A stretch of 64,000 nucleotides of DNA, from assembly GCA_021927905.1 (NCBI GenBank), contig BLLK01000022.1:496001-560000 (forward strand), read 5' to 3'. A program made the translations under genes and the position numbers. Within the stretch, counting starts at the first letter, position 1, and every line of letters begins with the position of its first letter. The stretch is from Chaetoceros tenuissimus. Taxonomy: Eukaryota > Bacillariophyta > Thalassiosirophyceae > Chaetocerotales > Chaetocerotaceae. This document shows positions 42,355 to 51,777 of the stretch, in pieces. Under the pieces are notes generated by a model that saw nothing but the letters and a program-made list of their open reading frames with translations, was not told the origin of the DNA and searched no databases.

Positions 42355-44973
42355 ATGCTGGACGAAGTCATTAACACAGTCATCTCTCATCTGTCTTACT
42401 TGGAAGAGACCGTTCTCTCATTGAACTATTCATCCTATATTGCAGTCCTTCCTCTCGTAGCAATCTTTTGGCCACTATGTCTAACTCTTTTGTTGGCAGC
42501 GACATCATTCTCAACATGGATATTTTGGCTTTTCACTTCTATTTTGGTGGGGATTGTACAGTTGATATATGTTTCGTATCAATTTTTAATGATTGGATTT
42601 GATATTGGTATTCTTTCTGTCTTGAAGACATTTGCTCTGCTTAGATCCTACATTAGATATTACACAATCAAGTCGGGTTTCAGCAAAAAAAGAGATGATC
42701 CCAATCACAAGTATAACAAAAGGGGTAGACGTAGAGAATGGAGAGCGAAATTAGGTGAAGCAACAAACTATAAAGAATTTTTAAAGGTTGAAATTCAAGA
42801 ACCTTCTCCTATTGTTAGGACAAACAAAAAAGACAAGGACAGGAAAAGTCTCTTGTCAGTGGTGCGGAAGAAGAAGGTAACTTTTGGTAATGATTCCAAA
42901 GATTCAACACAAAGCGAGAATGGAACTGATGGAATGAAAAAGGTTCAAAGTTGTCTTCAACTTCAACATCCTAAATTAGACTTGCCACAGGCTACATCTC
43001 CAAGGCGGAGTTCTTCCATTATGAATATGCCAGATTTGTTGAAAGATGAAAGCAGCGATGATGAAAAGGACTTATATTTTGAAAAAGAATTGGGTAACCT
43101 AGGCTTCATGCTCGTCAATACTACTAATAGATTAAAAGAAGCTAGAACAATGGCCACCATTTCTCGAGATAAGAGATTGAAAGTGATTGAAATCCAAAAG
43201 GGCAGAGGTGAAAACAATGGTGTAGGAGAAAAGTGGAAAGACCTAGTGGATGAATATGAATCATGTGCATCTGCTCTAAAATTCCTACTTTCTGGAGTAG
43301 TAAAGAGGAACCATCTTAGTGTCAATGATTTACTCATTGGAGATGCCAAATCTGTTATGGAATGTGGGATGCACAAATTATCAGAGGGAGCACGCAGTGT
43401 GATAGTCGGATATCATGAAGAAGTTGAAAGATGCCTTGAGTGGATAGCAAGCTCCAAACCAGTAGGATATAGCAACGCACGAGAATCTGCTACAAACTCT
43501 CCTGACTTTGGGGAGGGAGCCGAAAAACACCTTACATCTATTGCTTTACGTGCAAGATCAGTGTCTCCGCCACCGCCGCCTCGAAGCATTCATTATAGAC
43601 CTGTTGATACTGAGCTTTCTGATAGAATCAATCTTATTCGCAAACTGAAACACAATATGGGTCGCACAGCATTGATGCTTTCAGGTGGTGGAGCTCAGGC
43701 GATGTACCATCTTGGTACTATTAAAGCATTGTGTGAGTCAAGAATGTATGACGATATCGAAGTGATTTCTGGAACATCAGGAGGATCTATTACAGCAGCG
43801 ATGTGCGCAATACGTAATCGTGAAGAGTTGCTGAAAGACGTGTGTGTCAAAACAGTGAGTACAGATTTTCTTGGGACTGGAGAACAACAGAAGAAAAATA
43901 TTCGGTGGTTTCCACGTGTCATTGATATGGGAACATATTGGCTGAAACACAAACTACTAGTTGATTCTGCAGAGTTCAAAAAGTGCTGTGATTTTTATTT
44001 TGGTGATATCACATTTGAAGAAGCATTTGAGCGCACCGGGAAGCATGTTTGCATAACAGTATCTGCAAGCCGTGCTGAAAGTGGGGGCGCTCAACGTTTG
44101 TTACTAAATCATATTTCAACCCCTCATGTTACACTTGCAAGTGCTGTTGCAGCGTCCTGTGCACTGCCAGGAGTTATGGCACCAGCAAAACTGAGGATCA
44201 AAAATAGTGAAGGTCAGCAAGAGCTTTTCGAGGTTGATGGTGTTGAATGGATAGACGGGTCTGTACAGGCTGATCTTCCATTCAAAAGAATCTCAACTCT
44301 CTTCAATGTGAGCTCGTATATTGTTTGCCAGACAAACTTTCATGTACTGCCTTTCTTGCATAAGGCTCATCATCCGAATATGAAGAGTGTCTACTGGAAG
44401 GTTTTCCAGACATGCGAGTGGGACATTCGAAATAGAGCTCTGAACCTATCAAGATTAGGCCTCTTCCCAAAAATGTTTGGACAAGATATTTCAAAAGTGT
44501 TCAAACAGAAGTATCATGGAGATCTCACATTAGTTCCGAAATTTACAACGCTGCAGGTTTTTGGTCTGAAATCGCTTGTGAATCCTGATGTTGCCGATAT
44601 GGAAATCTATCTACAAAATGGACAGAGTACAGCCTGGCCATACCTTGGAGTAATCAAGGAAATGTTGAGACTGGAAAGAGCAATTGATAAATGTATGAAT
44701 AGATTACTAGAGCAAAAACGAAACATCGCTGATAGCGACGATGAATGGGATGAAATAGAAAGTATCACTTCTGCAACACAGTCAAACCGATCACGAATCA
44801 TGTTGGGTTCTAGGAGAGAAATTGAGTTACTTAAATACAAACTTTCTCAACTAGAAAACGAGAACAGTGAATTAAAGCGACAACTGGATCTTGTTAATCC
44901 AATATCGCATAAAGTGATTACGGTCAATACTTCCACATATGACAAAGAGAATACTTTGAGAAAAAGAAAGTGA
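42355..44973 (+). CDS. Patatin-domain triacylglycerol lipase (SDP1/Tgl3-5-like)
   Basis: 872 residues, single exon. Residues ~25-100 hold two to three hydrophobic segments (VAIFWPLCLTLLLAATSF; IFWLFTSILVGIVQLIYV), consistent with ER or lipid-droplet anchoring. A long hydrophilic linker follows. The patatin domain begins near 435: oxyanion loop SGGGAQAMYHLG, nucleophile elbow SGTSGGS with Ser near 474, and the dyad aspartate in EWIDGSVQADLP near 635. This arrangement and the segment order match yeast Tgl3/4/5 and plant SUGAR-DEPENDENT1, which start storage-lipid breakdown. The C-terminal ~100 residues include an acidic stretch (DSDDEWDEIES) and a coiled coil (LLKYKLSQLENENSELKRQL). Role in triacylglycerol mobilisation is inferred from family. 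Convergent with ZW10, 92 bases between stops. Confidence 0.93.
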   Translation: MLDEVINTVISHLSYLEETVLSLNYSSYIAVLPLVAIFWPLCLTLLLAATSFSTWIFWLFTSILVGIVQLIYVSYQFLMIGFDIGILSVLKTFALLRSYIRYYTIKSGFSKKRDDPNHKYNKRGRRREWRAKLGEATNYKEFLKVEIQEPSPIVRTNKKDKDRKSLLSVVRKKKVTFGNDSKDSTQSENGTDGMKKVQSCLQLQHPKLDLPQATSPRRSSSIMNMPDLLKDESSDDEKDLYFEKELGNLGFMLVNTTNRLKEARTMATISRDKRLKVIEIQKGRGENNGVGEKWKDLVDEYESCASALKFLLSGVVKRNHLSVNDLLIGDAKSVMECGMHKLSEGARSVIVGYHEEVERCLEWIASSKPVGYSNARESATNSPDFGEGAEKHLTSIALRARSVSPPPPPRSIHYRPVDTELSDRINLIRKLKHNMGRTALMLSGGGAQAMYHLGTIKALCESRMYDDIEVISGTSGGSITAAMCAIRNREELLKDVCVKTVSTDFLGTGEQQKKNIRWFPRVIDMGTYWLKHKLLVDSAEFKKCCDFYFGDITFEEAFERTGKHVCITVSASRAESGGAQRLLLNHISTPHVTLASAVAASCALPGVMAPAKLRIKNSEGQQELFEVDGVEWIDGSVQADLPFKRISTLFNVSSYIVCQTNFHVLPFLHKAHHPNMKSVYWKVFQTCEWDIRNRALNLSRLGLFPKMFGQDISKVFKQKYHGDLTLVPKFTTLQVFGLKSLVNPDVADMEIYLQNGQSTAWPYLGVIKEMLRLERAIDKCMNRLLEQKRNIADSDDEWDEIESITSATQSNRSRIMLGSRREIELLKYKLSQLENENSELKRQLDLVNPISHKVITVNTSTYDKENTLRKRK

Positions 44974-45065
44974 GAAAGAAATGAACTGCTTTTGTAGTCT
45001 TTTGCAAAATCTAGAGCGTAGATAGAAATAAATAGATTAATACATTTTTTTCGAAGATATTATGT

Positions 45066-47849
45066 TCATGCTTTTTCCAATAGTCTCAACAATTTTGCTC
45101 TTCTCTCTGAATCCGAGAAAACTGCTGTAACCAATCTAGATAATTCTGCCCCCGTAACACTTCTAAATACCCCTTCTGATAATGATGAATTAATATCAGA
45201 TAGGTTCATGTTCATAAACTTCCCGACTGCAACAAATTTGTCGTGTAAAATAGAATATTTGCTAATTTTCTTTGAAAGAGAGTCAGACTTCGTGTTATCA
45301 TCTTGTTCAAACAATTCGGAAATACCTCGAAGTGCACTTTGAAACAAACCGCACACAAATTGACTTGCTTGGACGCTGATATCTGTTGTCCCAAGCACCT
45401 TATCAAGAAATAAAGAAAACAAGTGATCGACTAGACTTCCCATTGTAATGAAAAACACCTCGGATGGAAGGATAGATTTCCATGCCTGAGATAGATGACG
45501 GAGATGATAAAGACCTGCTGTGAGAGCAGTCTCCGCATCACTCCATTCGACTACACCTTCACTGGATCCAAGAGCGTCGCGAAGATATTGCAAACGAGGA
45601 CTAATGATTTGGGAAATTTGCTCTTTCTGGTGCCTGACCATATCATTCATGCATTGTTCTGCCAACTCTCTAAACATTGGGACAAGGTCTAGAAATGTGC
45701 ATAACTTCCTCATTGGGGATTCATTATCTTCACTATCAGGAGGGAAACGATCGCGAAATTCTAAGCCCAAAGTAAGAAGACGATGCGCAAAGTATGCGCA
45801 GTCATTATGAAATACTGCCGCGGTGCGTGGAATACTTGAGATATCCCCACCATGCACTGCTGGAATAGTGGCACGGTATAGATCGAAAAGTTCTCTTGTA
45901 GATCGATACAATATCGGAGGAAGAAGCTTGTGAGATGAGGTGGAAACGCTCACAGCCTTTTCCATAGTTTCGGTACAAAGATTCATTAGGTCTGAAGCGA
46001 CTTTGGAGATATGACACTCTTCAAATTGAAAGATGCTCATATTTGTCTCTTCCAGTCCAAGTGATTGTAAGTATTTGGGCTTCGATGCCTCTCTTTGTTT
46101 ATAAGCATTGATACCAACCTTGATTGAGTTGTGGTAGTCTCCATCAATTAACAACTTTCTTCCCCTAAACAGAATATTCGCTCGAACCTTCTCATTGTAC
46201 TTTTGCTCGAACTTGGTACTATATTCAAAAAGAGATGTATGACCACTCAATAAATTACTGTTCATGAGATAAGAATCGAAAGATTGGGTACTCTCGCAAA
46301 TGATGGAACTAATTTTGTTCAATTCAAGTAGAGTATCATTTCCGCAGTCTTGTGGTATGCAATGTTCCCAAATAATTTTTCCAAGCAACTTGATGATAGG
46401 ATTCTTCCTGCCAAATTCAAGGAGATCAGTATCCATAGGTATGCTGTATTTGTTACTTTTCAAGATCGCATGGCGAAATACAATGTTTCCAAACATAGGG
46501 TGAATATCTATACCACAAGGTGCTTTGTTCAGCACGTTATCGCTGTAAAATTGACAGATTTTTTCAAGGAAATCAAGTAGAGATTTCCACCATGGGATGA
46601 CCAATGTTGTATCATCACACTCAGTATATTCGCTGGACCAATCAAGAGTGGTGATGTTTCCTTTTACTTTCATTCCAGCAGTACCTAACTTTACACTTCT
46701 GCTTGACTTTACAGTGGAATCTTGAAAATTATACTTAGTTGAAATAGACCTCTTTTCTCGAAGTGCTTCTAGTACAGTATTGATCGTAGGTCGAAGAATT
46801 GTATCCACTAGCTCGTTTGCAATCACAGTAATTGCACCTTCAAGTCTTGTCTGAGACCCATCAGAGTCTTGAAGAATTGCCAGAACTTCCAATGCTGTTT
46901 GAATTCCTTCAAACTTTTGATCTGTTTTCGCATAGGAAGGTGACACAGTGATATTCGATGAATTCAAGTTTGTTGGAGAATCAGTTCTGGAATCATCCTG
47001 ACTTTTGGATATCATAGAGACATCTGTCGCACTGACCTCGATGTGGTTATCTGGTCCCTTAAATATAGAAACACTTGACGGTGTGACAGTAATACATGCA
47101 TCAAGAATAGCCAAAGCCTTCGAAGTCAGTTCATTCTTTTTAATTTCAATTTGCTGCTCAATGGCACTCAAAATATCATTTCCAACTTTTGCATCTTTTG
47201 CATTCATACTAGAAGTTTGCTTCTTCAAATCTTCTCGCGCTTCTCGTGCTAAACCTATAGCATCTTGCAATGAAAGAGTGGAAGGAATCAACACAGCTTC
47301 TTTGGAACCAGTACATGCTTTAAGTAGATACTCATCAAGAATATCAAGGGCTACCCTTGCCTTGCTACACTTTTGCAAAAAGGATATTTTAGCAGCAAGC
47401 TCTTTGGCTTCAATCTCCAACAGCTGCTGCTTTGACACTGAATTTGCATTATCAAAAGAATCATATTCAATGTCGCGATCGTCCAACAAAGATTTCGACG
47501 TTTGTGAATCTGAAATTGGCTGATTTTCCTTCATTGCAAAATAGTTTTGAATATCTTGTTCGACGAGGGAGAGTTTATCATTGATATCCTGTTCAATGGC
47601 TTGGATATCATCACCGAATAAAGTCATTGCTAGATCAAATTCTTCATCTTCAGTCATTTTCTTCATTGTATGTGTTTCAGAATCAGCAGATAGATCTATA
47701 TCCATAGAAGTATTGGGTTGAATGAAACTCGAAGAAGAATCTGTTTGTTGGACATTTGCAAATTTGAGTGCTGAAGCTGTTGCTTCACGTACCACCCGTT
47801 TCGCGGATCGGATGCGAAAGTCAAGAGACGATGAGGCACTGCTTTCCAT
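45066..47849 (-). CDS. ZW10: ZW10-like kinetochore/ER tethering protein
   Basis: Zw10/Dsl1 proteins are part of the RZZ kinetochore complex and of the NRZ tether for Golgi-to-ER vesicles. The call rests on the C-terminal part: FFITMGSLVDHLFSLFLDKV, then KFVAVGKFMNMNLSDINSSL and the final SRLVTAVFSDSERRAKLLRL, which match the conserved Zw10 C terminus. The middle (GIDIHPMFGNIVFRHAILK; CTFLDLVPMFRELAEQCMND) also fits a helical tether. N-terminal ~170 residues are acidic with coiled-coil character. 927 residues is longer than the human protein (about 780), mainly by Ser/Thr-rich insertions near 250-330. Single exon, ATG at 47849. Confidence 0.85.
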   Translation of the reverse strand: MESSASSSLDFRIRSAKRVVREATASALKFANVQQTDSSSSFIQPNTSMDIDLSADSETHTMKKMTEDEEFDLAMTLFGDDIQAIEQDINDKLSLVEQDIQNYFAMKENQPISDSQTSKSLLDDRDIEYDSFDNANSVSKQQLLEIEAKELAAKISFLQKCSKARVALDILDEYLLKACTGSKEAVLIPSTLSLQDAIGLAREAREDLKKQTSSMNAKDAKVGNDILSAIEQQIEIKKNELTSKALAILDACITVTPSSVSIFKGPDNHIEVSATDVSMISKSQDDSRTDSPTNLNSSNITVSPSYAKTDQKFEGIQTALEVLAILQDSDGSQTRLEGAITVIANELVDTILRPTINTVLEALREKRSISTKYNFQDSTVKSSRSVKLGTAGMKVKGNITTLDWSSEYTECDDTTLVIPWWKSLLDFLEKICQFYSDNVLNKAPCGIDIHPMFGNIVFRHAILKSNKYSIPMDTDLLEFGRKNPIIKLLGKIIWEHCIPQDCGNDTLLELNKISSIICESTQSFDSYLMNSNLLSGHTSLFEYSTKFEQKYNEKVRANILFRGRKLLIDGDYHNSIKVGINAYKQREASKPKYLQSLGLEETNMSIFQFEECHISKVASDLMNLCTETMEKAVSVSTSSHKLLPPILYRSTRELFDLYRATIPAVHGGDISSIPRTAAVFHNDCAYFAHRLLTLGLEFRDRFPPDSEDNESPMRKLCTFLDLVPMFRELAEQCMNDMVRHQKEQISQIISPRLQYLRDALGSSEGVVEWSDAETALTAGLYHLRHLSQAWKSILPSEVFFITMGSLVDHLFSLFLDKVLGTTDISVQASQFVCGLFQSALRGISELFEQDDNTKSDSLSKKISKYSILHDKFVAVGKFMNMNLSDINSSLSEGVFRSVTGAELSRLVTAVFSDSERRAKLLRLLEKA

Positions 47850-48577
47850 TGGTTCTATAGTAGGTATGAAGCTTGTTGTAATCGTCTATTAGAGAAAAAA
47901 TAAAATAATAGATTGATTGGAAAAAGCCGTTTGCCGTCGTTTCAATTCATTTCTTCCACCTAGCTACTTTGTATTAGTTCTAGCTATATACAGTATAAGG
48001 TAATAGACGGACATTAACACCCATCAGCTTCAAGGAACGTAATTATCATAATCTTCAAATGGAAGGAAGATTTTCTTAAATTTGATATACCAAATCCATC
48101 ATCATCTGGCGAATGGGATATGAAAAAATTTTCATTTGTTAGTATGAAGGTATTAGTTGAGTAGCTGTCGTTTCACCTTTTTCTTTTGATGATGCCAGCT
48201 TCTTGTAGTTCCCATCTGGTTTACAGAAACAAAGACGTTTGGATGTAAATATTATCGTGACTGGTATTGAAGCGAAGGGTAAGTACGTAAGTCTAGACGA
48301 GCAGGCAGCTGGAGAGAAGGCTTGAAAAGGGCGGACTTTCTTTTTCGATTTTGATGGCTTCCCAATGTATTGCTCATACAGTGCAAACCGGATTTTGTTA
48401 TGTAATAGACCTTCTTAATTTTTTATTGTATTGCTCCTGCATTCTAAGCAATAGAAGCGATTCTTCTTCTTTAGTTTATCGCAATTTTAGCATACTGTGA
48501 AATGGGGTCTATGAAAAAATACATTGCATCTAAAATACTAATTCCCAATGAGATATGAAGTAAATAAATCAACTTGT
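47850..48577. other. Intergenic region, HSF 3' end to ZW10 promoter
   Basis: 728 AT-rich bases between co-oriented minus-strand genes. GTAAGTACGTAAG at 48280-48292 is a near match to the recurrent GTAC palindrome. No gene recognised. Confidence 0.4.
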
Positions 48578-49570
48578 TCAATGATCAAAGACTTTCGTGA
48601 GATCGATATCTCCTGTCATTTCAAATTGCTTTGATGAAAAATCATGAGTATTGTTGAAATGTTGCTCTCCTCCTTCTTCGAATTGCATAATGTATGAAGG
48701 TAACTCCATACTATTGTTCATGAACGCAGGATGTAAATTTTGTTGACAACTCTCGCTTTTTCTTGCATCATAGAAATGTTGCTTATAATCATTGTCAGAT
48801 GTCTCAGAGGGATGACCAGAATTATTTGGTGTTATCTTTGATCCCATAGGATTTTCCCCCCCTTTTGGGTACTCATCTACAATATTATCTTCTTCCAACA
48901 AAGAAGTACAAGAGGGAAAGTAGAATCTAGAAAATTGCTTGGTTCTTTCATCCATACCTGCAGATTTCGATTCTTTCCTTTTCTTGGCAGTATCATCATT
49001 TGTAGAATGGTCGTCTGTGGTATGTGAATCATCAGTTTCATCGTGATGAGACGTGGAGGTTGACTGAACGTCTGCTGTTTCTGTATCTGGAATCGGTTTC
49101 ATCGAAGAAAGCCTTGGCTCTTTCTCTGGATCAGGACTTACTCTTGATTCAGGTCCTTTGATCCTCATTCGCGTAATATTTGAAGATAGATTAGGTTTAC
49201 CTCGAAGGAACATTTCGTGGAAGTACCCTCCTTTATCTGGCCCCTTCCCTAGCAAACGCACAAAGCCATAGAGATTCAATTGACGTTAAAAAGATGTCAG
49301 CTTTGATTGAGAGAAATATTTGGGCATTACTTTCTTGACAAAGTCATTAGGTTTATGGACAATGAAGCAGCGACCGTGTGTAGCCCATGATATGATATCT
49401 GAGTGCAAATTATGAGTAAGGAGATCATGCAGCTTCCTAGGGAACGGAACCTTGACTCCTCCCCTGGGTCCTTTTTTCTTGCCACGAGAATTTATAGCAT
49501 TTGTTTTCGTACGATCTTCCACCGACGCATCGTCGATCTCTGCGTAGTCGATGTAATTATATCCTGGCAT
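48578..49570 (-). pseudogene. Heat-shock-factor-type transcription factor gene with in-frame stop
   Basis: The HSF DNA-binding domain is clear: VPFPRKLHDLLTHN, DIISWATHGRCFIVHKPNDF, VKKVMPKYFSQSKLTSF, then RQLNLYGFVRLLG. Between SF and RQLNLYGF, where the family has one residue, stands an in-frame TAA (49286-49288). Both sides are in the same frame and the downstream 230 codons stay open to 48578, so only this one codon departs from a full gene; CAA to TAA is one transition. Start is the ATG at 49570 (MPGYNYIDY). The downstream part has a Ser/Asp-rich tail. Options: recent pseudogene, allele-specific nonsense change, stop read-through, or a sequence error. A truncated product would lack the recognition helix end and wing. 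Diatoms have large HSF families, so loss of one copy is tolerable. Confidence 0.85.
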
Positions 49571-50076
49571 AACTTTATTATGATTGAAAAACACACTTGT
49601 TGTGTTGCAATGCAGACAAAATCAAGATTGATGAGAAAAGGGGACGAAGATACGAGTACATTTTGATTCCGAACATAAGTTACGTGGTCCAAAAGGGTTG
49701 TCAAGGTATTCTTTGTTTTTAAGTCTTTGAGTTGAACTCATAAGTCAAATTGTCCAAAACTTCAGAAAAATAGTAATGAAATTAATTTCATTTTGCGGGG
49801 GCAATGTGAAGTTTGAAAATGTCGCAAAAAGCAGCTGTTGGAGCCTGCGCATGAGTGTACCATACGCATTTTGATTTTGCTCCATCGTCGTCTGTCCGTC
49901 GTCGCAGAACTTATTTTAGCCGTCATTGTAAAATAAATTGTTTCGAAGTAACCACAAGGTCTACGGACCATCAACATCTCACAACACAAATGCAAACTAG
50001 TAACTATTGCTTTTGCCTCTTATCTATCTCCCTAGTTTAAATCCCTATCAATATCAAGACACTTATATAGCTAGCT
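49571..50076. other. Divergent promoter region, HSF / ferredoxin reductase
   Basis: 506 bases between divergent genes with no recognised gene. The HSF frame is open for a short way upstream of 49570 but without an ATG. Confidence 0.4.
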
Positions 50077-51723
50077 ATGAATACAACAAAGATAATGTCC
50101 AGGATTAATCTAATTCGACGACAAAGCAACCTCACCAAAAAATCCTATTATCACTCAACTTCCATTTCTTTGAAGCCAAAGATTTCTGTGGCAATTGTTG
50201 GTTCAGGACCTAGTGCATGCTACACTGCCAAATATCTTTCATCAACATTAAAGCAGCAATCAAAAAAAGGTCTCTTGACAGGAACAAACATTGATGATTT
50301 GGAAAGAGTAGATATTGATATAATGGAAAAGCTCCCAATACCTTTTGGTTTGGTTCGAATGGGTGTAGCTCCTGATCATCCAGAAGTAAAAAATGTTGAG
50401 AATGATTTCGCACAGCTTTTTGCTCCTTCTGATTCGGAAAAGGAGGAAAATATTGAAAGTTCGATAGAATTTTTTGGAAATGTTGGTGTCGGTACGGATG
50501 TCTCTGTTGAAGAGTTGCGCTCTCTGTATGATGTAGTAGTACTCGCATATGGTTGCGAATCTGATAGAAAACTAGGAATTCCAGGCGAAGACTTGGAAGG
50601 TGTTTACTCTGCTAGGGAATTTGTATCTTGGTACAATGGCCATCCAGATTATGTACATATGGGCGAGAAGTTTCAAAAAGTATTACATGATCCTCGTAAC
50701 TCATCTGTTGTTGTTGTTGGTCAAGGAAACGTTGCATTAGACTGTGCTAGAATTCTTGCAAAAGGAAGAGATGGCTTAAATGATACAGACATTGCAAAAC
50801 ATGCTTTAGAAGTAATTGGAGATGGAGTCAAAACTACAACTGTGTTAGGAAGACGTGGGCATGTTCAAGGCGCCTTCACCATCAAAGAATTACGAGAATT
50901 GACAAAGCTCGGTGATACTGACTTCATAGTTGAAATGTCAGAACTTGAAGCTGGGAACACAGAAGCAACACAGGCAGAACTAGATGGCAAAGGTGCCCGA
51001 CCGAAAATTCGCATAGATAAGCTGCTTCGCGATGCTGCTGAAAAGTCTGGAAGTGCCTCAAGTAAAAAAGAGAAACAAGTGAAGTTGAGATTCCTACTTA
51101 ATCCAACGGAATTTCTCGCAAAAAACAGTGATCATACGAGACTTGGTCAAGTTCGTTGCGAGCGAACAAAATTGGAAGGAGAACCAGGACATCAAAGGGC
51201 TGTTGGAACAGGTGGGTTTGAAGATATCACTGCAGATATGGCACTTGTAAGCATTGGCTACAAAGGAGTCCCATTACCTGGAATGGACGAATCTAATTTT
51301 GATTTCAAAAGGGGCGTAGTGAAGAACACACACGGTAAAGTTCATGGTGTAGAAAACACTTTTGTCAGTGGTTGGCTAAAACGAGGGCCGAGTGGAATCA
51401 TTGGAACTAATATTGTAGATGCAAAGGTCAGTCAGATTTTCGCTTTCTTTGTGTACGCCTCTTTTCATTTTATTGAAACTAACATTGTCGATGCAAAGGA
51501 TACCGTGTCTTCCATCATAAAGGACTTGCAAAATGTTCCGGAGGATGAGATAGAAGGTAGATATGGGTTGCAAACTCTTCTTGCAAAGAAAAAGGTTCAA
51601 TATGTTGATTGGGATGGCTTCTTGAAGATTGACAAAGAAGAGAAATCAAAGACTAGATTGCGAACAGATAGTCAACCACGTGAAAAGTTCACAAATATTG
51701 ATGATATGTTGAAATGTTTATAA
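50077..51723 (+). CDS. FDXR: Mitochondrial ferredoxin/adrenodoxin-NADP reductase (FDXR/Arh1)
   Basis: Passes electrons from NADPH via FAD to mitochondrial ferredoxin for Fe-S cluster and heme A synthesis. An N-terminal basic presequence (MSRINLIRRQSNLTKKSYYH) precedes the FAD fold VAIVGSGPSACYTAKYL near 40. Then come KLPIPFGLVRMGVAPDHPEV, the NADP fold VVVVGQGNVALDCARILA, GRRGHVQGAFTIKELREL and near the end the family segment GWLKRGPSGIIGTNIVDAK. The family expects only one residue run there; in the open frame 24 extra residues follow, bounded by a second ETNIVDAK. I therefore infer a 72-nt intron, 51427-51498 (GTCAGT...GCAAAG), with exons 50077-51426 and 51499-51723 and 524 residues. The intron is a multiple of three and has no stop, so it would be silent if retained. 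Convergent with the next gene, 54 bases between stops. Confidence 0.94.
   Translation: MNTTKIMSRINLIRRQSNLTKKSYYHSTSISLKPKISVAIVGSGPSACYTAKYLSSTLKQQSKKGLLTGTNIDDLERVDIDIMEKLPIPFGLVRMGVAPDHPEVKNVENDFAQLFAPSDSEKEENIESSIEFFGNVGVGTDVSVEELRSLYDVVVLAYGCESDRKLGIPGEDLEGVYSAREFVSWYNGHPDYVHMGEKFQKVLHDPRNSSVVVVGQGNVALDCARILAKGRDGLNDTDIAKHALEVIGDGVKTTTVLGRRGHVQGAFTIKELRELTKLGDTDFIVEMSELEAGNTEATQAELDGKGARPKIRIDKLLRDAAEKSGSASSKKEKQVKLRFLLNPTEFLAKNSDHTRLGQVRCERTKLEGEPGHQRAVGTGGFEDITADMALVSIGYKGVPLPGMDESNFDFKRGVVKNTHGKVHGVENTFVSGWLKRGPSGIIGTNIVDAKVSQIFAFFVYASFHFIETNIVDAKDTVSSIIKDLQNVPEDEIEGRYGLQTLLAKKKVQYVDWDGFLKIDKEEKSKTRLRTDSQPREKFTNIDDMLKCL
51400..51498 (+). repeat. 27-bp near-duplication bounding a 72-nt intron
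   Basis: Left copy 51400-51426 and right copy 51472-51498 match at 24 of 27 bases with a 72-base period. Two of the differences are synonymous if both are read as TNIVDAK; the T-to-C change turns ACTAAT into ACTAAC, a branch-point-like motif (CTAAC) 16 nt before the acceptor end. The 45 bases between the copies hold the match to 52265-52299. Confidence 0.85.
51435..51469 (+). repeat. Intronic copy of a neighbour-gene coding segment
   Basis: 35 bases identical at 34 positions to 52265-52299, same orientation. The minus strand of this intronic stretch would read NEKRRTQRKRKS, the same peptide as the neighbour; the internal difference is synonymous (CAA versus CAG). Confidence 0.9.
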
Positions 51724-51777
51724 AGTTCTTTCACTCGATTGAAATAGGATGTCTGATTTTCGCCTTTGATATTTTCT

